From NCBI GenBank assembly GCA_942159475.1, contig OW804096.1, forward strand, positions 137,339,791-137,403,790: a stretch of DNA of 64,000 bases. The letters run 5' to 3'. Each line of letters opens with the position of its first letter. The stretch's first letter is position 1. The position numbers and the translations under genes are program-made. This DNA comes from Sthenelais limicola. Lineage: Eukaryota > Annelida > Polychaeta > Phyllodocida > Sigalionidae. Of this stretch, positions 1 through 11,250 are shown piece by piece. The notes under the pieces were generated by a model, which saw only the letters and a program-made list of their open reading frames with translations, was not told where the DNA came from and made no database searches.

Positions 1-896
1 GAATCATAGTTCCGGGGATCTTCACTAAGCATGACGCCTCAGGCAGCATTTTCAAGCTATTTCAACCAAGATCCAGGACCAATAGCGTTATGAGGTTAGA
101 ATCTCTATGCCCCATAGGCCTAGTCCAAGCCACATCACGGTTCTCATGCGACAAGTTACTAATCCATCGGAACGATTTTAGGTTCTTTCCCGGCCATATG
201 AAAACAATAAAGTCACATACGCCGTTTGGGGACCCAGGGTGCATTGTTCCGCCTTGCCACCCCGGTCGACTTCTCGTTGTGTTTTTAAGGAGAATCAGAC
301 TGTAATTCTCAGTTTGCATATGTACAGCTCAAGATCCTAATTGTAACCATTCTGGAGGAAGGCGCATCCATTCCTCTTTACAATTTTCCAGCAATCTTAT
401 TGCTCCTCCCTGCTCAGCTTTTTCTCTCCCATCCAACTAAAGTTCTACTGTTAGCTTTCCATGGCCTCTCCCTCGCTTAGAGAGATTGGTTCAGAAGCTT
501 CAGTTCCACTAAAGTTTTCCGAGGTCTATTTCCTTTTCCGGCGATTCAGACAACTCAGGAGAAATTAGAGCCCTTCCTTGGAAGGTCATTAATAACTCAG
601 CTTCCGTAACCTTCTGCTCTTTTTCCTACCCCCGCAGTCTGCTCTGCAACGGAAATTCATTCTACTTTCTCTGAGCAAGGTAGAATCTTGCTGCCACCAA
701 TCTCAGGAAATCTTTGGCCAGCTATAACCAACAAATACCATCAGCTAGTGTCCTTATACAAGTCCACCCAACAAATAGGTCTGTATTTAGTACAAGCTGC
801 CTAGAGATAGTCAACGTGACATCTCCAGATATCCTAGATGGTCCCTAGTTCAAGAGAGGTGCTACTCATGAACTATCTGCTTTTTCTTTCTCACAG

Positions 897-1112
897 ACGG
901 AGGGTCTCTCGAACAAAGAACATGTTTTGTTCTTCGGAGATACATTCACCCCCTCCGGACTAGTAGTGGGAGATAACAGCAGTGTCACCTCACTCACTTG
1001 TCCAACCACCATGTCAACATCAAGACGTAGGGTTCCCACGGACGGACTACTAAAGGCCACCGTCGCCGTAGCGCCAGCCAAGATATTTGAACCAAGGCAT
1101 CCCACAGTGTAA
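897..1112 (+). CDS. possible exon, unrecognised extracellular-type sequence
   Basis: A strong acceptor-like tract (pyrimidine-rich, ending in CACAG) at about 878-896 is followed by 71 codons open to a TAA at 1,110. The conceptual peptide is rich in Ser, Thr and Val (for example VLFFGDTFTPSGLVVGDNSS) and could belong to a secreted or beta-rich domain, but no family is recognised. The opposite strand is also open here, so the strand is uncertain. This is either an exon of a partial gene at the window edge or a relic of a mobile element. Confidence 0.2.
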   Translation, partial: TEGLSNKEHVLFFGDTFTPSGLVVGDNSSVTSLTCPTTMSTSRRRVPTDGLLKATVAVAPAKIFEPRHPTV

Positions 1113-1251
1113 ACCTTCAGAAAGCTCTAGTCGGGCTCAATTGCTTGGACGGAACAGCACGCCAGTGATGCATCATCACAGCGTCTTTCCTGTCATTCAA
1201 AGCCAATTTCCCTGACCAGTACACATAACATCCATGCACAAAATCAAAGTC

Positions 1252-1323
1252 CTGTGCCAGAACTCTGGACTCCGGGCCAGATAAAACCTGTGCCAGAACT
1301 CTGGACTCCGGGCCAGATAAAAC
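1252..1323. repeat. 36-bp tandem duplication
   Basis: The 36-bp unit CCTGTGCCAGAACTCTGGAC... occurs twice back to back with no visible difference. Its length is a multiple of three, so it adds 12 codons in frame to a 139-codon open frame on the minus strand (1,117-1,536). The duplication is therefore recent relative to the surrounding decay. Confidence 0.8.
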
Positions 1324-2619
1324 CAACAACAAACATGTTACTTTGTACATCCGTTTCCCTAACGTCCACAGGAACAGCGCACCACCGTGCACAGTAATCT
1401 GCGAATCGTTTATCATCGTGCACACCAAGAGGGACGGAACCAATGGTGGCGGCCGACGCAGGGAGTTGTAGAACGTCTTTGTTACCAGGCCAGCTCTAGA
1501 ACCCGGATCCCCAAAGGAAATCATTAACATCCCCATTCACTGATACTGCAGCGTACCATCTATCCGCAATATTTCAATCACGAAGCTTCAACACCTTCTG
1601 GTTTTCAACAGAAACTTTCTGAACACTCGCGTTTGTGATGGGACCCCACTCCACTGTCACTAAACGCCCTCATTCAGCTTGGAAACCTGTCTGACCCCAG
1701 CGCATATCGCCGGAATCTTCCGCTACAGGTATGTCCCTGGAATCGGCACCATTCCGGACGAGTGGTCTCTTCCGCTTGACTAGTCCGAACCGCTTTCGTA
1801 CATCCCTGGCGGACAGCCCCAGGCTCAGTACTACTTACAGAAGCTAGAGCCCCACCCCCAGTCTCCATCTCCAACACAAAACGATCATGAATTGTAGTAC
1901 TAGGAAGTGCAGACAATTCCCCGGGCCTCACCTCGCTCTCTATGAGGCCCGTTCAGAGTTTTCCGCCTTCTCAGACTTCCCTCATTGGTCCGTCTTTCTC
2001 GCGAAATACCCGGCCATCACATTCTCTTCCATCGCATACCAACGGAGCCTTAGGAGGAATCACAGTAGCCACCTTCAAGTGGGTTTACTCCAAATCACAT
2101 TGATTTTTCTGTTGATCACCGGAATTTCTCCCTTTGATCTTCAACATAACATCTGAGCAATGCAATGAGTCCCCGGAAAAAACAGAGGGGAGGTAGAATC
2201 CATGCCCCCATGTCTTCACCCAATGATATCATGTGTAGAAGTAATGCACTCGCTACACTATGCATCATAGGTTTCCCTTAAGTTTGTCTCCACTTACACA
2301 AAACACAGACTCAGCACCCACGCCGGTTTCCAACTCATAGGTACCAACGTTTGCCACCAAAGCACAACGTCTCCCAAGAGAAGGTCACACGTCCAACTAC
2401 TTCCTCAGGGCCTCTCAACACCACAACAGACGGACAACCATCTGTAGGCGGAAAAGTCACCTTCAGGTCAACCAAAGTCAATGTCACTGAATACTGCAAT
2501 TTATTTCTCTTTTTTCCAACATTACAGATTCCCTCTACTGGCTCTACCATAATCAATCTTTCAATGAGATGAAGGCATTTGCTGGAACATACTGTTGACC
2601 ACTAAAGGTACCAGTTATG

Positions 2620-2901
2620 GCTCCAAACAAATGTCTACTAGGAGCTACTGCATTGACTGAAGGCCCTCAATCCAACCAGGCAGCATTCCTAGCTATAGTT
2701 GCCATAGCCAGCATCTCCGCAGAAGCGGTACTCAAATCCTGAGGATCCGTCATTGCTATCAGTGACACAGCACTTCAATTCTCCATTTCTATTCTCCGAG
2801 AGAATATGAGTCCACAAAAGTCTGTGTCAGGGAATGTTTCCCAGCAGACATCTGCAAACCTGGTTCTCTGCAAAAGCAGTGCTATTTCTCACGGAGAAAT
2901 A
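2620..2901 (+). pseudogene. possible decayed coding segment
   Basis: One frame runs about 93 codons with a single internal TGA and protein-like composition (the peptide includes LGATALTEGPQSNQAAFLAI). There is no start, no recognised domain and no clear splice context. It may belong to the same unassigned element as 897-1,112. Confidence 0.15.
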
Positions 2902-3480
2902 TAGGACAGAAAATCAACTCTAGTCAAGGTCTGTGGTTGAGAACTAGTCACGGCACCAATTGTAGTGATTTCCGCCTAGTAATACTAGTTCACTAACCAA
3001 GTTCGAATCTTATCAATCTCAACGAAGGGGAAGTAAAACCAGTAACACAGTGCTTTAGTATCTCAGGCTTTATTCCACCACACAGACCTATTCCGTCAGT
3101 TGATCTTGGTCCCAAGCTTTGGTCCCAATGACTCAGCCAGAGTGAACAATCACTCAAGGCCAGAGTAACAAGGTTGAGTTCATCGAGGCAAGAGGCAACT
3201 TTAGTAGACAGTCAATAAAGGTGTTTCAGGTAAAGGAAAGGTAAAAGAAGGTCTAGTGTAATAACAGGTTATGGAACATAAAAGGAATCTTGCCGGAACA
3301 TCCGGAAAGACCAACACACTAATTGTGGTATAAAGTACAACTAGATAAGAGTAACCTGTAATATAGGAATAAATGAATATGACCCATGTAAGTTTTGGCG
3401 GGAATCCAAAAGCCTGGTTTGACCAGCACAGCAAGGGCAGCTGCAGCCAATTCAACCTGTACTGGTCCAAACATGATAAA

Positions 3481-4049
3481 CAACACTAAAACAATCAAAG
3501 CCCAATCAATGCTTGATTGGTATACCCATATTCACTACATACATATATTTTTCCATATATATATATAAACGTGAATATATCTCATCAAAAATGATAATAC
3601 AGACGCCAAGATGGAAAGTAAGTTTGTTGGTTTTTATTTTCAACGTTTCGACCTACAGCAGGTCTTCTTCAGTAATCTTTTTTAATAATTCATGAAAACT
3701 AATAATTTTAGTCTTATTTGATCGCTCCCATCCCGCTCCTTCATACCAAATATTCTTTTCTATACTTTTAATTTTCCATGGCTTTTGATGAAGAACCGAT
3801 TGTAGCCATTTGTATTGCACTTACCTCAAATAAATCTATAATTTGGTGAAATCTAGAAAAGGTTTTTAATGAAAATAAAGTTCAAAATACAGTCTCAATA
3901 ACAGGAAGCTTTTCTAGGTTTCAGCAAGGTATTCCAAGGTTTTAATGTTTAGTTTGAGCAAATGATGAAAAGAAAAATACCTTACCGTCACAATGTTCTA
4001 CCTCCATGTCATAGCTCTATTTGTTGGGGTCAGGTCAAACTACCGTATC
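3481..4049. other. A+T-rich intergenic DNA with repeat scraps
   Basis: No gene is visible. At about 3,625-3,680 there is a GTTTTTATTTTCAACGTTTC motif followed by GACCTACAGCAGGTCTTC, a type of sequence common in retroposon-derived repeats. A 35-bp scrap matching the interior of family A lies near 3,868-3,905. Confidence 0.4.
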
Positions 4050-4732
4050 AAGGTGCGTTTCCACGGATTGCTTGAATATGTGCACATGGCTCGCTCTTGC
4101 TTCGCTTATTCATAGGGTGCTTTTCATTCGCTCTTTGTCTGCTTTTATATTTAGCGCAATACAAGCGCAGAGTGATTCTACTGGTTCGCTTGTTTTCTAT
4201 TATGTGGGTCAGATTTTCAGGAAATGTACAATTGGCAGCTGTACACATTTAGTAAATTCTGCTAAATTAGGCTGCAATTTGACCAATACTAGGTAAATTC
4301 GAGTATATTTGGCATTGCATTGATTCTAGCTATGTGTTTGGTTAGGTTGGACTGTATTTTGAAGGTTATTTTCGTCTGAAATTTGGGTTATTTGAGAGGA
4401 TTGGTGAAGGTGAATTGTACATTTTCTGAAAATCTGACCCATATGTGTAATCAATGACAAGTGCGTTGGTCCGCTCTCAGTGCGTTATTGATGCACTACT
4501 AAAAGCTGTGGAGTGTATGGGCCGTCATTGCAAATCAAACACTGCAGATAATATTTAGCGCAACGTCAAAAAGAAGTGCCAACGTCAAATTTTAAAAGCG
4601 TAAGCGCAGTAACCTATTCTATTGGACCTATTCTATTGGTTTTGCTCACACTTCGCTTGTTAGGTGCTCTGGGAAAATAAAAGAGCGTATTTAGAGCGGA
4701 CCAAAAGAGCGATGCAGTGGAATCACACCTTT
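4050..4732. mobile_element. family L TIR element, interrupted by family A
   Basis: The left end AAGGTGCGTTTCCACGGATT is matched by an inverted right end (TGGAATCACACCTTT, ending about 4,732), giving an imperfect TIR of about 24 bp. Removing the family A insertion at 4,206-4,440 leaves roughly 445 bp rich in GCG and GCTC words. No transposase is present. The TIR style could suit a hAT-type non-autonomous element, but no clean 8-bp target duplication was found. Confidence 0.5.
4206..4440. mobile_element. family A MITE (inside L)
   Basis: It carries both TIRs (GGGTCAGATTTTCAG / inverse) and typical internal sequence. Flanks are ATGT on the left and ATAT on the right, a near-match to a 4-bp duplication. 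It lies within the family L element, so it inserted later. Confidence 0.85.
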
Positions 4733-5120
4733 ACGCAAATAAAGGCCCCGGGCACTTATTTTTTTCAAGCCATCCTTGCCCCTTGGTCATCGGACTAGTT
4801 TCTGAATTATGGGGCTTTGTAACATGGCTGACAACCCAAAAATCTGCTGCGGTGGGTGCATCTTCAAAGTGTTCTGTGTTTCCTAAACATGTCTATTTCA
4901 AAAAGCTACAATTTTTTTTAAAAAAAAAACATATTTTTTTTGGAACATATTTTTTTCCTTTTAATATGTAGTATATAACCTGCACTATATGTGTAGAAAA
5001 ATTTTGGACATTAGGAGTAGCCATTAATTGTTTGTTTTATTCTACAAAATATGAACAAATGCGTCGTAAGTCCATAGACTGCAATACTAAAGAATAATAC
5101 GTAAAATGCCTGTATGCGTT
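4733..5120. other. A+T-rich, no gene seen
   Basis: Poly-T and poly-A tracts occur around 4,910-4,960. Nothing else was recognised. Confidence 0.4.
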
Positions 5121-5200
5121 GGCCAAATTGCAGCCTAGTTTGGCAAAATTTACTGGCCAATTTTACAGCTGCCAATTGTACATTTTCTGAATAGCTTACA
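5121..5200. mobile_element. family A fragment (one end)
   Basis: About 80 bp matches the family A half containing GCCAATTGTACATTTTCTGA. The outer TIR is degraded and the other half is missing. Confidence 0.6.
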
Positions 5201-5310
5201 CAGCTAGTCTCCGCTACTGGGGATACCTCGGTGGCGCCCTCCAGTGGCTGTAGTAGGAACTAATGTGTAACGATCCCAGGATATAAAAGATATTTCAATA
5301 TTTCTACTGT

Positions 5311-5368
5311 GCTCCGGATAGCTCCGGATAGCTCCGGATAGCTCCGGATAGCTCCGGATAGCTCCGGG
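5311..5368. repeat. 10-bp tandem repeat (GCTCCGGATA), about 5.7 copies
   Basis: The unit GCTCCGGATA is repeated head to tail with no visible variation until the last partial copy. The surrounding 5,200-5,473 holds no gene. Confidence 0.95.
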
Positions 5369-5473
5369 GTTATGTACTTACTTCCGGACGCCACTAGGGG
5401 TATACATTGCAAGGCATAGCTATATTGGAAGTTTATGTAATTTAGTAATTTATCATTAATTGAATATTCATAT

Positions 5474-5645
5474 GTGATCCGTCGTTTTAGGAAAATGAGT
5501 CATAAATCGCAAAATATGAATTTTGAGATATCACCATATTTGAAAAGAGGAGATCAATCCGATTTCATTGATAGTAACTAGATATACTCCATTCGAACGC
5601 CTTCAAAACGGAAGGATATATTTAACACAATGTCCCGAACTATTG
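5474..5645. mobile_element. family B MITE, truncated
   Basis: It starts with GTGATCCGTCGTTTTAGG and follows family B to the AATGTCC region, where it merges into the duplicated segment described next. The opposite TIR is absent. Confidence 0.75.
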
Positions 5646-5758
5646 ATATAATTTTGATATTAGTATCTCGATGTTCTTGATCGTTGAGGAAGCAAGGTCT
5701 TCAACCCAACTTACAAGGAGGAATAAAGAGTGAAAGGATTTCTCTCTTGATGTTATAT

Positions 5759-5996
5759 GGGTCAGATTTTCAGAAAATGTACAATTGACTGCTCTACTTA
5801 TCTAGGAAATTCTACTAAATTAGGCTGAAAAATGATGAATACCGGGTATATCTGGGTATGTTTGGTATCACATTGATTTAAAACTGTATTAGTTCTGTTA
5901 TGTTAACCTGCTTTTTGAAGCTCATTGTTGTCCTAAATGTGGGTTATTTGAGAGGATTGGTGAAGGCGAATTGTACATTTTCTGAAAATCTGATCC
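5759..5996. mobile_element. family A MITE with proven boundaries
   Basis: 238 bp with TIRs at both ends, flanked by ATAT (5,755-5,758 and 5,997-6,000). The second duplication unit retains the same flanks with a single ATAT and no element at about 7,648. This pair defines both the element ends and a 4-bp target duplication. Confidence 0.95.
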
Positions 5997-6071
5997 ATAT
6001 CTCGGAGCTGCGTTTGGGACATAGAATATTTCAATCCCTAGTCTATTGACTTTGATAATTATCTAGTCGCT

Positions 6072-6222
6072 TTGGTCAATACTAGTATATTCGGCATTGC
6101 ATTGATTCTAGCAATCTGTTTGGTTAGGTTGAACTGTAGTTTGAACTTTATTTTCGTCTGAAATTTGGGTTATTTGAGAAGATTGGTGAAGTTGAATTGT
6201 ACATTTTCTGAAAATCTGACCC
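6072..6222. mobile_element. family A half-element
   Basis: Only the right half is present, from TTTGGTCAATACTAG to CTGACCC. The same truncated half is in unit 2 (7,713-7,882), so the truncation preceded the duplication. Confidence 0.8.
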
Positions 6223-6483
6223 ATTTATCACCTATTGATGAGGGGCGTATGAAGGGAGTTCCCTAAGATATTGATTAATGAGACAGAGTGGGACAAACTC
6301 AATATTAAAGCTGCATTCTCAGTCGGTTACCAAGTTGAAATAAAATCTTTAAAAAAAAAAGAATTCTCAGCTATTCCAACAAAACAATCTCATCAAATCT
6401 AGTCATGGGTCAGATTTTCAACTTGCTGGAACTCTGAAATATATAACTGGCCTCAAATGAACATATAAAAACAATATATATAT
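6223..6483. other. unit-1-specific segment with retroposon-like poly(A)
   Basis: Absent from unit 2. It includes TTGAAATAAAATCTTT followed by a run of A at about 6,340-6,360, resembling a retroposon 3' end, and a stub of a family A end near 6,406. Confidence 0.5.
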
Positions 6484-6631
6484 GGGTCAGATTTTCATTT
6501 TTAGAATCAATGCAATCCCAAATATACTGGAATTTACCTAATATTGACCAAATTGCAGCCTAATTTAGCAGAATATACTAAATGTATAATACATACAGCT
6601 GCCAATTGTACATTTTCTGAAAATCTTACCC
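6484..6631. mobile_element. family A MITE with internal deletion
   Basis: Both ends are present but the left internal part is missing, so the copy is only about 148 bp. It is flanked by ATAT on both sides (6,480-6,483 and 6,632-6,635), so it was probably already short when it inserted. Confidence 0.8.
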
Positions 6632-6668
6632 ATATAGCGGGCGGTCACTTGGTTGTTAGGCAAACAAA

Positions 6669-7020
6669 AATAGGTGTGTTTCCGGTTTATCTCCCCCCCC
6701 CCTCTGGTCCTACCTAGAAAAACCTTCTCCCACCTAAACATTTTTTGACCATACCTGATTTTTTCTTACCATACTTTACTTTCTTTGCATCTTTTGACAA
6801 AAAAAGCTAATAAAAGCAGGAAAACAGGTTTTCCTAACCTGGAACTGTCAAAAAGCACATTTCCCTTGTTTAAAAAAACTATTGTTGTAAAATAGAAATT
6901 TTTTTTAGTGCCTGGGAGATGGCTTTCCAATAAAAAAAAATGAAAATTAAAGAATTTACCAGCCCCCCCCCCCCCCCACTACCTAGTTTTCAGCCATATA
7001 ACTCAGAAACACACCTATTT
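6669..7020. mobile_element. family C TIR element
   Basis: It is bounded by AATAGGTGTGTTTCCGG and the inverse GAAACACACCTATT. The interior has runs of C near both ends and ACCTAGAAAAACCTTCTCCC. About 350 bp and non-coding. It is a paralogue of 7,920-8,250 through the segmental duplication, and of 10,908-11,250 in the opposite orientation. Confidence 0.8.
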
Positions 7021-7201
7021 CTTTTTTTGGCCTTATCCGTGCCGTGTGCAGTAGTGACTAATCGATGCCCTGATATGAATTCATGTGTCTGATACAATCA
7101 TTGTAGGACACGGAGATCAACAGTAGGAGACTTTGTTGCTAGCTGAAGGGAAAATTAGGAGCTGCGTGGTATGTTAATTATGTTGTCTCTGTATCATATA
7201 T

Positions 7202-7448
7202 GTGATGTTTCACTGGGAAATCTGTCACAGGTCGCAAAAAGGGTATTTTTGATTTATTCACAAGATGTATTTGTGAGAATGATTTCAATTGGGGTAACTT
7301 AAAGCATTTCGTAGCATGAATACATGTACCAAATTTCAAGACAGTGTATTGAATATATCACTTTTGCCATCGGTGAATATTCACTCCCACCTTGAATCCC
7401 ATGAAGTTCTGTCTATGCATTTCATAGGTTATACTATATAGGGTATAT
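7202..7448. mobile_element. family B MITE, diverged and truncated
   Basis: The left end GTGATGTTTCACTGGGAAA and internal sequence match family B. It is cut off at 7,449 by a family A end and the duplication junction. It corresponds to 8,432-8,680 in unit 2. Confidence 0.7.
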
Positions 7449-7500
7449 GGGTCAGATTTTCAGAAAATGAACAAATGGCAGCTTTACATATTTAGTATAT
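7449..7500. mobile_element. family A left end, truncated at duplication junction
   Basis: It begins GGGTCAGATTTTCAG after ATAT and runs about 50 bp before joining unit 2. The intact equivalent is 8,681-8,905. Confidence 0.8.
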
Positions 7501-7712
7501 ATAAGGATATATTTAACACAATGTCCCCAACTATTGATATAATTTTGATATTAGTATCTCGATGTTCTTGATCGTTGAGGAAGCAAGGTCTTCAACCCAA
7601 CTTACAAGGAGGAATAAAGAGTGAAAGGATTTCTCTCTTGATGTTATATCTCGGAGCTGCGTTTGGAACATAGAATATTTCAATCCCTAGTCTATTGACT
7701 TTGATAATTATC

Positions 7713-7882
7713 TAGTCGCTTTGGTCAATACTAGGTAAATTCGAGTATATTCAGCATTGCATTGATTCTAGCAATCTGTTTGGTTAGGTTGAACTGTATT
7801 TTGAACTTTATTTTCGTCTGAAATTTGGGATATTTGAGAAGATTGGTGAAGTATAATTGTACATTTTCTGAAAATCTGACCC
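7713..7882. mobile_element. family A half-element (unit 2)
   Basis: Duplicate of 6,072-6,222, ending CTGACCC. It retains ACTAGGTAAATTCGAG, which unit 1 has lost. Confidence 0.8.
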
Positions 7883-7919
7883 ATATAGGGGGCGGTCACT
7901 TGGTTGTTAGGCAAACAAA

Positions 7920-8250
7920 AATAGGTGTGTTTCCGGTTTATCTCCCCCCCCCCCTGGTCCTACCTAGAAAAACCTTCTCCCACCTAAACATTTTTTAACC
8001 ATACCTGGTTTTTTCTTACCATACTTTACTTTCTTTGCATTTTTTGACAAAAAAAGCTATAAAAGCAGGAAAACAGGTTTTCCTAACCTGGAAATGTCAA
8101 AAAGCACATTTCCCTTGTTTAAAACAACTATTGTTGTAAAATAGACATTTTTTTAGTGCCTGGGAGGTGGCTTCCTAATAAAAAAAAATAATAATTTACC
8201 CGCCCCCTACTACCGAGTTTTCAGCCAGATAATCGGAAACACACCTATTT
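7920..8250. mobile_element. family C TIR element (unit 2)
   Basis: It has the same TIRs and interior as 6,669-7,020, with shorter C runs. Confidence 0.8.
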
Positions 8251-8431
8251 CTTTTTTTGGCCTTATCCTTGCCGTGTGCAGTAGTGACTAATCAATGCCC
8301 TGATATGAATTCATGGGTCTGATACAGGCATTGTAGGACACGGAGATCAACAGTAAGAGACTTTGTTGCTAGCTGAAGGGAAAATTAGGAGCTGCGTGGT
8401 ATGTTAATTATGTTGTCTCTGTATCATATAT

Positions 8432-9119
8432 GTGATGTTTCACTGGGAAATCTGTCACAGGTCGCAAAAAGGGTATTTTTGATTTATTCACAAGATGTAT
8501 TTGTGAGAATGATTTCAATTGGGGTAACTTAAAGCATTTCGTAGCATGAATACATGTACCAAATTTCAAGACAGTGTATTGATTATATATCACTTTTGCC
8601 ATCGGTGATTATTCACTCCCACCTTGAATCCCATATAGTTCTGTCTATGCATTTCATAGGTTATACTATATAGGGTATATGGGTCAGATTTTCAGAAAAT
8701 GAACAAATGGCAGCTCTACATATTTAGTAATTTCTTCTAAAAATTGATAAATTTTGGGTATATCTGAGAATATTTGGTATCGCATTGATTCAAAGTATCC
8801 GTTCTGTTCTGTTAATCTGCATTTTGAAGCTTATTTCTGTCTTAAATGTGGGTTATTTGAGAGGATTGGTGAAGGCGAATTGTACATTTTCTGAAAATCT
8901 GACCCATATGCAGCTACTTTACTAGTAGAATGGCCATCTAGAAATATTCCAAACTTTTTTTTACAAAACTTAAAGTATCACACTTTAAATATAGAAGTAC
9001 ATATAAGATGTCCTTCGGTCTATATCATTGGAATTGGCTTGATCTCATCTTTTCAAATATGATTATATATTTCAAAATCCATTTTTTTACTTGTGACCTT
9101 TTTTCCTAAAGCACATCAC
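8432..9119. mobile_element. family B MITE, interrupted by family A
   Basis: The left end is at 8,432 (GTGATGTTTCACTGG) and the right end is at 9,119 (CTAAAGCACATCAC). The family A insertion at 8,681-8,905 splits it. Without that insertion the interior continues in the family B order (GGGTATAT joined to GCAGCTACTTTAC). Confidence 0.85.
8681..8905. mobile_element. family A MITE nested in family B
   Basis: Complete TIRs, flanked by ATAT on both sides (8,677-8,680 and 8,906-8,909). It is younger than the family B host copy. Confidence 0.9.
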
Positions 9120-9125
9120 AAATAT

Positions 9126-9285
9126 GTGATGTATCACAGGAAAATGAGTAACAAGTCGCAAAATAGATAGTTTTCAAAGTGGTTTATTCACAAGATTTCT
9201 GTAATGGAATATTCTTGTTTTGAGATGATTACATGAATTTAATTTCAAAACTGTGTATTGAACATCAGATTCTGTTGAACATAAC
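9126..9285. mobile_element. family B fragment (left end)
   Basis: It begins GTGATGTATCACAGG only six bases after the previous family B copy ends, and breaks off after about 160 bp. Confidence 0.7.
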
Positions 9286-10270
9286 TATTAACCGTCAACT
9301 CTCTTCCAATTTTCATTTCATTTTATTTCATTTCATTCCAAGAATTCTTTATTGTTTTGATCGAATTACAATGAGGTTGCACAACTATCTAGATAGGCAA
9401 ATGCCTATGTAGTTCTTCCGTTGTATGCCTGTCTGATTCTTGACTTATACATGAAATTGTTATTTTAAAGCGAGCCGAAACGTTACTCACTATGAATATG
9501 AATATGTAGCTACCTGTCATTGAATTATATCTTTCTTCTTTTTTTAAAAAAAACCTTTATTCAAAACACCTGCCATCTGGGCATATACATGGCTAAATCA
9601 TTCACAAGTTTCTCATTTGGCATCATTTTAAAGACATCTTCCCTTACTCTCCCATATATCAATTACGTCCTGAATAGAACATTTTTCTTATCATCATTTA
9701 TTTTTCTTATCGTCATTTATTTTTTTCCATCCTGAATGGGCATCTTCCCTGTCAATTATGTCATGAATAGAACATTTTTCTTATCATCATTCATTTTTTT
9801 TCTTTTGAAAATGTGATAACCTCTATAAAAAATGTATATGCTCTCCCAAAACATTTACAGTTTAGGAATACATTTTACTCGTTCAGACTCTTAAGGTCAG
9901 AGTGGAGTTTTCTCCATGCATTAGCATTCTCTTTAAATAAATTCAACATTTTGTTCAGGTTCATTTAATAATAGAATGACTTGTTCTCTTTTTTTCTTGC
10001 TCTCTTTTTAATCTTCACTTTTAATCTCTCTAAATCTTTCTTATCCTTCTATATTATTTCTGAAGGGATGCCGGGAAGATCTCAGCGTATTCTTACATTG
10101 AGAGGGATCATTCCTCTTCAGTATGACATCAACAGAAATGTAACATGTTTATTGAATAAAAGTTTTATGATAATAATGATAATAATAATAATTATTGTAT
10201 TGTTAGCAATGTCGACCAAATACTGCGATAATATAAGATAATGCTTGTTGAATAGTTCTGGTTATCATAT
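9286..10270. other. retroposon scraps, no gene
   Basis: About 9,540-9,610 has poly-T/poly-A followed by CCTTTATTC, a minus-strand AATAAAGG-type 3' end. A segment with CATTTTTCTTATCATCATT appears twice (about 9,678 and 9,770). No coding region or RNA gene was recognised. Confidence 0.4.
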
Positions 10271-10505
10271 GGGTCAGATTTTCAGAAAGTGTACAATTGG
10301 CAGATCTACACATTCAGTAAATTCTGCTAAATTTGGCTGAAAAATGTTGAATACCGGGTATGCCGGAGTATATTTGGTGTCACATTGATTTAAAGTATCT
10401 GTTTTGTTATGTTAAACTGCATTTTGAATCTCATTTCTGTCTTAAATATGGGTTATTTGAGAGGATTGGTGAAGGCGGATTGTACATTTTCTGAGAATCT
10501 GACCC
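10271..10505. mobile_element. family A MITE
   Basis: Complete, with ATAT duplicated on both sides. Confidence 0.9.
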
Positions 10506-10907
10506 ATATACCATCTGCTTACAATACTTTTTTCTTCCTCATCTGTTATGTAACATGGAAATGCATGAAATACAGCTGTGTGGACAGTTTATCCCTGTTA
10601 AATGTTTGTGGCCAATAAATATTTAAAAATAAAAATAAAAAGAATATCTATGCATATAATGAGGAGTATATTTAATTACGTACTCTATGACCAATCACAT
10701 ATTATCTAACAACAAAGGGGACAGTCTCTGTGCTTCCCAGTCTTGGACCCTGTGACTGAAAACTGGAAATCCCAGAGATTGGACCGATCTTATTTATAGT
10801 TAGATGGTTTTACATATATATTATATGGAGCTGTGTCAGTGGAATGATCTGTCTTCATTCTAATGTTGGAAGAATATTTGTTCAACATTCGTAATGCCAA
10901 AAAAAAA
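10506..10907. other. retroposon-like 3' tail; no gene
   Basis: At about 10,608-10,650 there is CCAATAAATATT followed by an A-rich tail, resembling a plus-strand non-LTR or SINE 3' end. Otherwise A+T-rich and unremarkable. Confidence 0.4.
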
Positions 10908-11250
10908 AATAGGTGTGTTTCCGATTTATCTGGCTGAAAACTAGGTTGGGAGGGGTGGTAACTTTTTTTTTTTTGTTATTTTATTTTGTTTGGAAACCTC
11001 CTCCCAGGAACTGAAAAAAATGTCTTTTTCATAACAATAGTTGTTTTGAACATGGGAAATGTGCCTTTTGACAGTTTCAGGTTAGGAAAACCCGTTTTCC
11101 TGCTTTTATAAGCTTTTTTTGTCAAAAAATCCAAAAAAAGTAAGATATGATGGGGAAAAAATCAGGTATGGTAAAAGATTTTAGGTAGGGTAAGGTTTTT
11201 CTAGGTAGGGAAGGGGGGGGGGGGGGGTAAATCGGAAACACACCTATTTT
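10908..11250. mobile_element. family C TIR element, inverted
   Basis: AATAGGTGTGTTTCCGATTT and its inverse bound about 343 bp. The interior is the reverse complement of the copies at 6.7 and 7.9 kb, with G runs in place of C runs. Confidence 0.8.

Larger units (their letters stand above)
1..3480. other. G+C-richer block without MITEs; unassigned
   Basis: This stretch is visibly richer in G and C than the rest of the window and contains none of the TIR families that saturate the remainder. Several segments stay open in one frame for 60-140 codons on either strand, but none shows a domain I recognise. Around 3,061-3,110 the minus strand carries AATAAA in a context that could be an LTR or gene 3' end. 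It may be a decayed coding transposon or exons of a gene running off the left edge. I could not decide between these. Confidence 0.4.
5609..7500. repeat. segmental duplication, unit 1
   Basis: Unit 1 of a direct tandem duplication. The homologous unit is 7,501-8,720. Unit 1 differs by a family A insertion (5,759-5,996) and by an extra stretch of about 409 bp (6,223-6,631) bounded by two family A right ends. Unit 1 ends inside a family A left end at about 7,500, where unit 2 begins abruptly at AAGGATATATTTAACAC. Confidence 0.85.
7501..8720. repeat. segmental duplication, unit 2
   Basis: It repeats unit 1 nearly base for base where alignable. It lacks the family A copy at 5,759-5,996 and the 409-bp segment at 6,223-6,631. 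The latter lies between two family A right ends in unit 1, so it could have been lost here by recombination between them. Confidence 0.85.
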
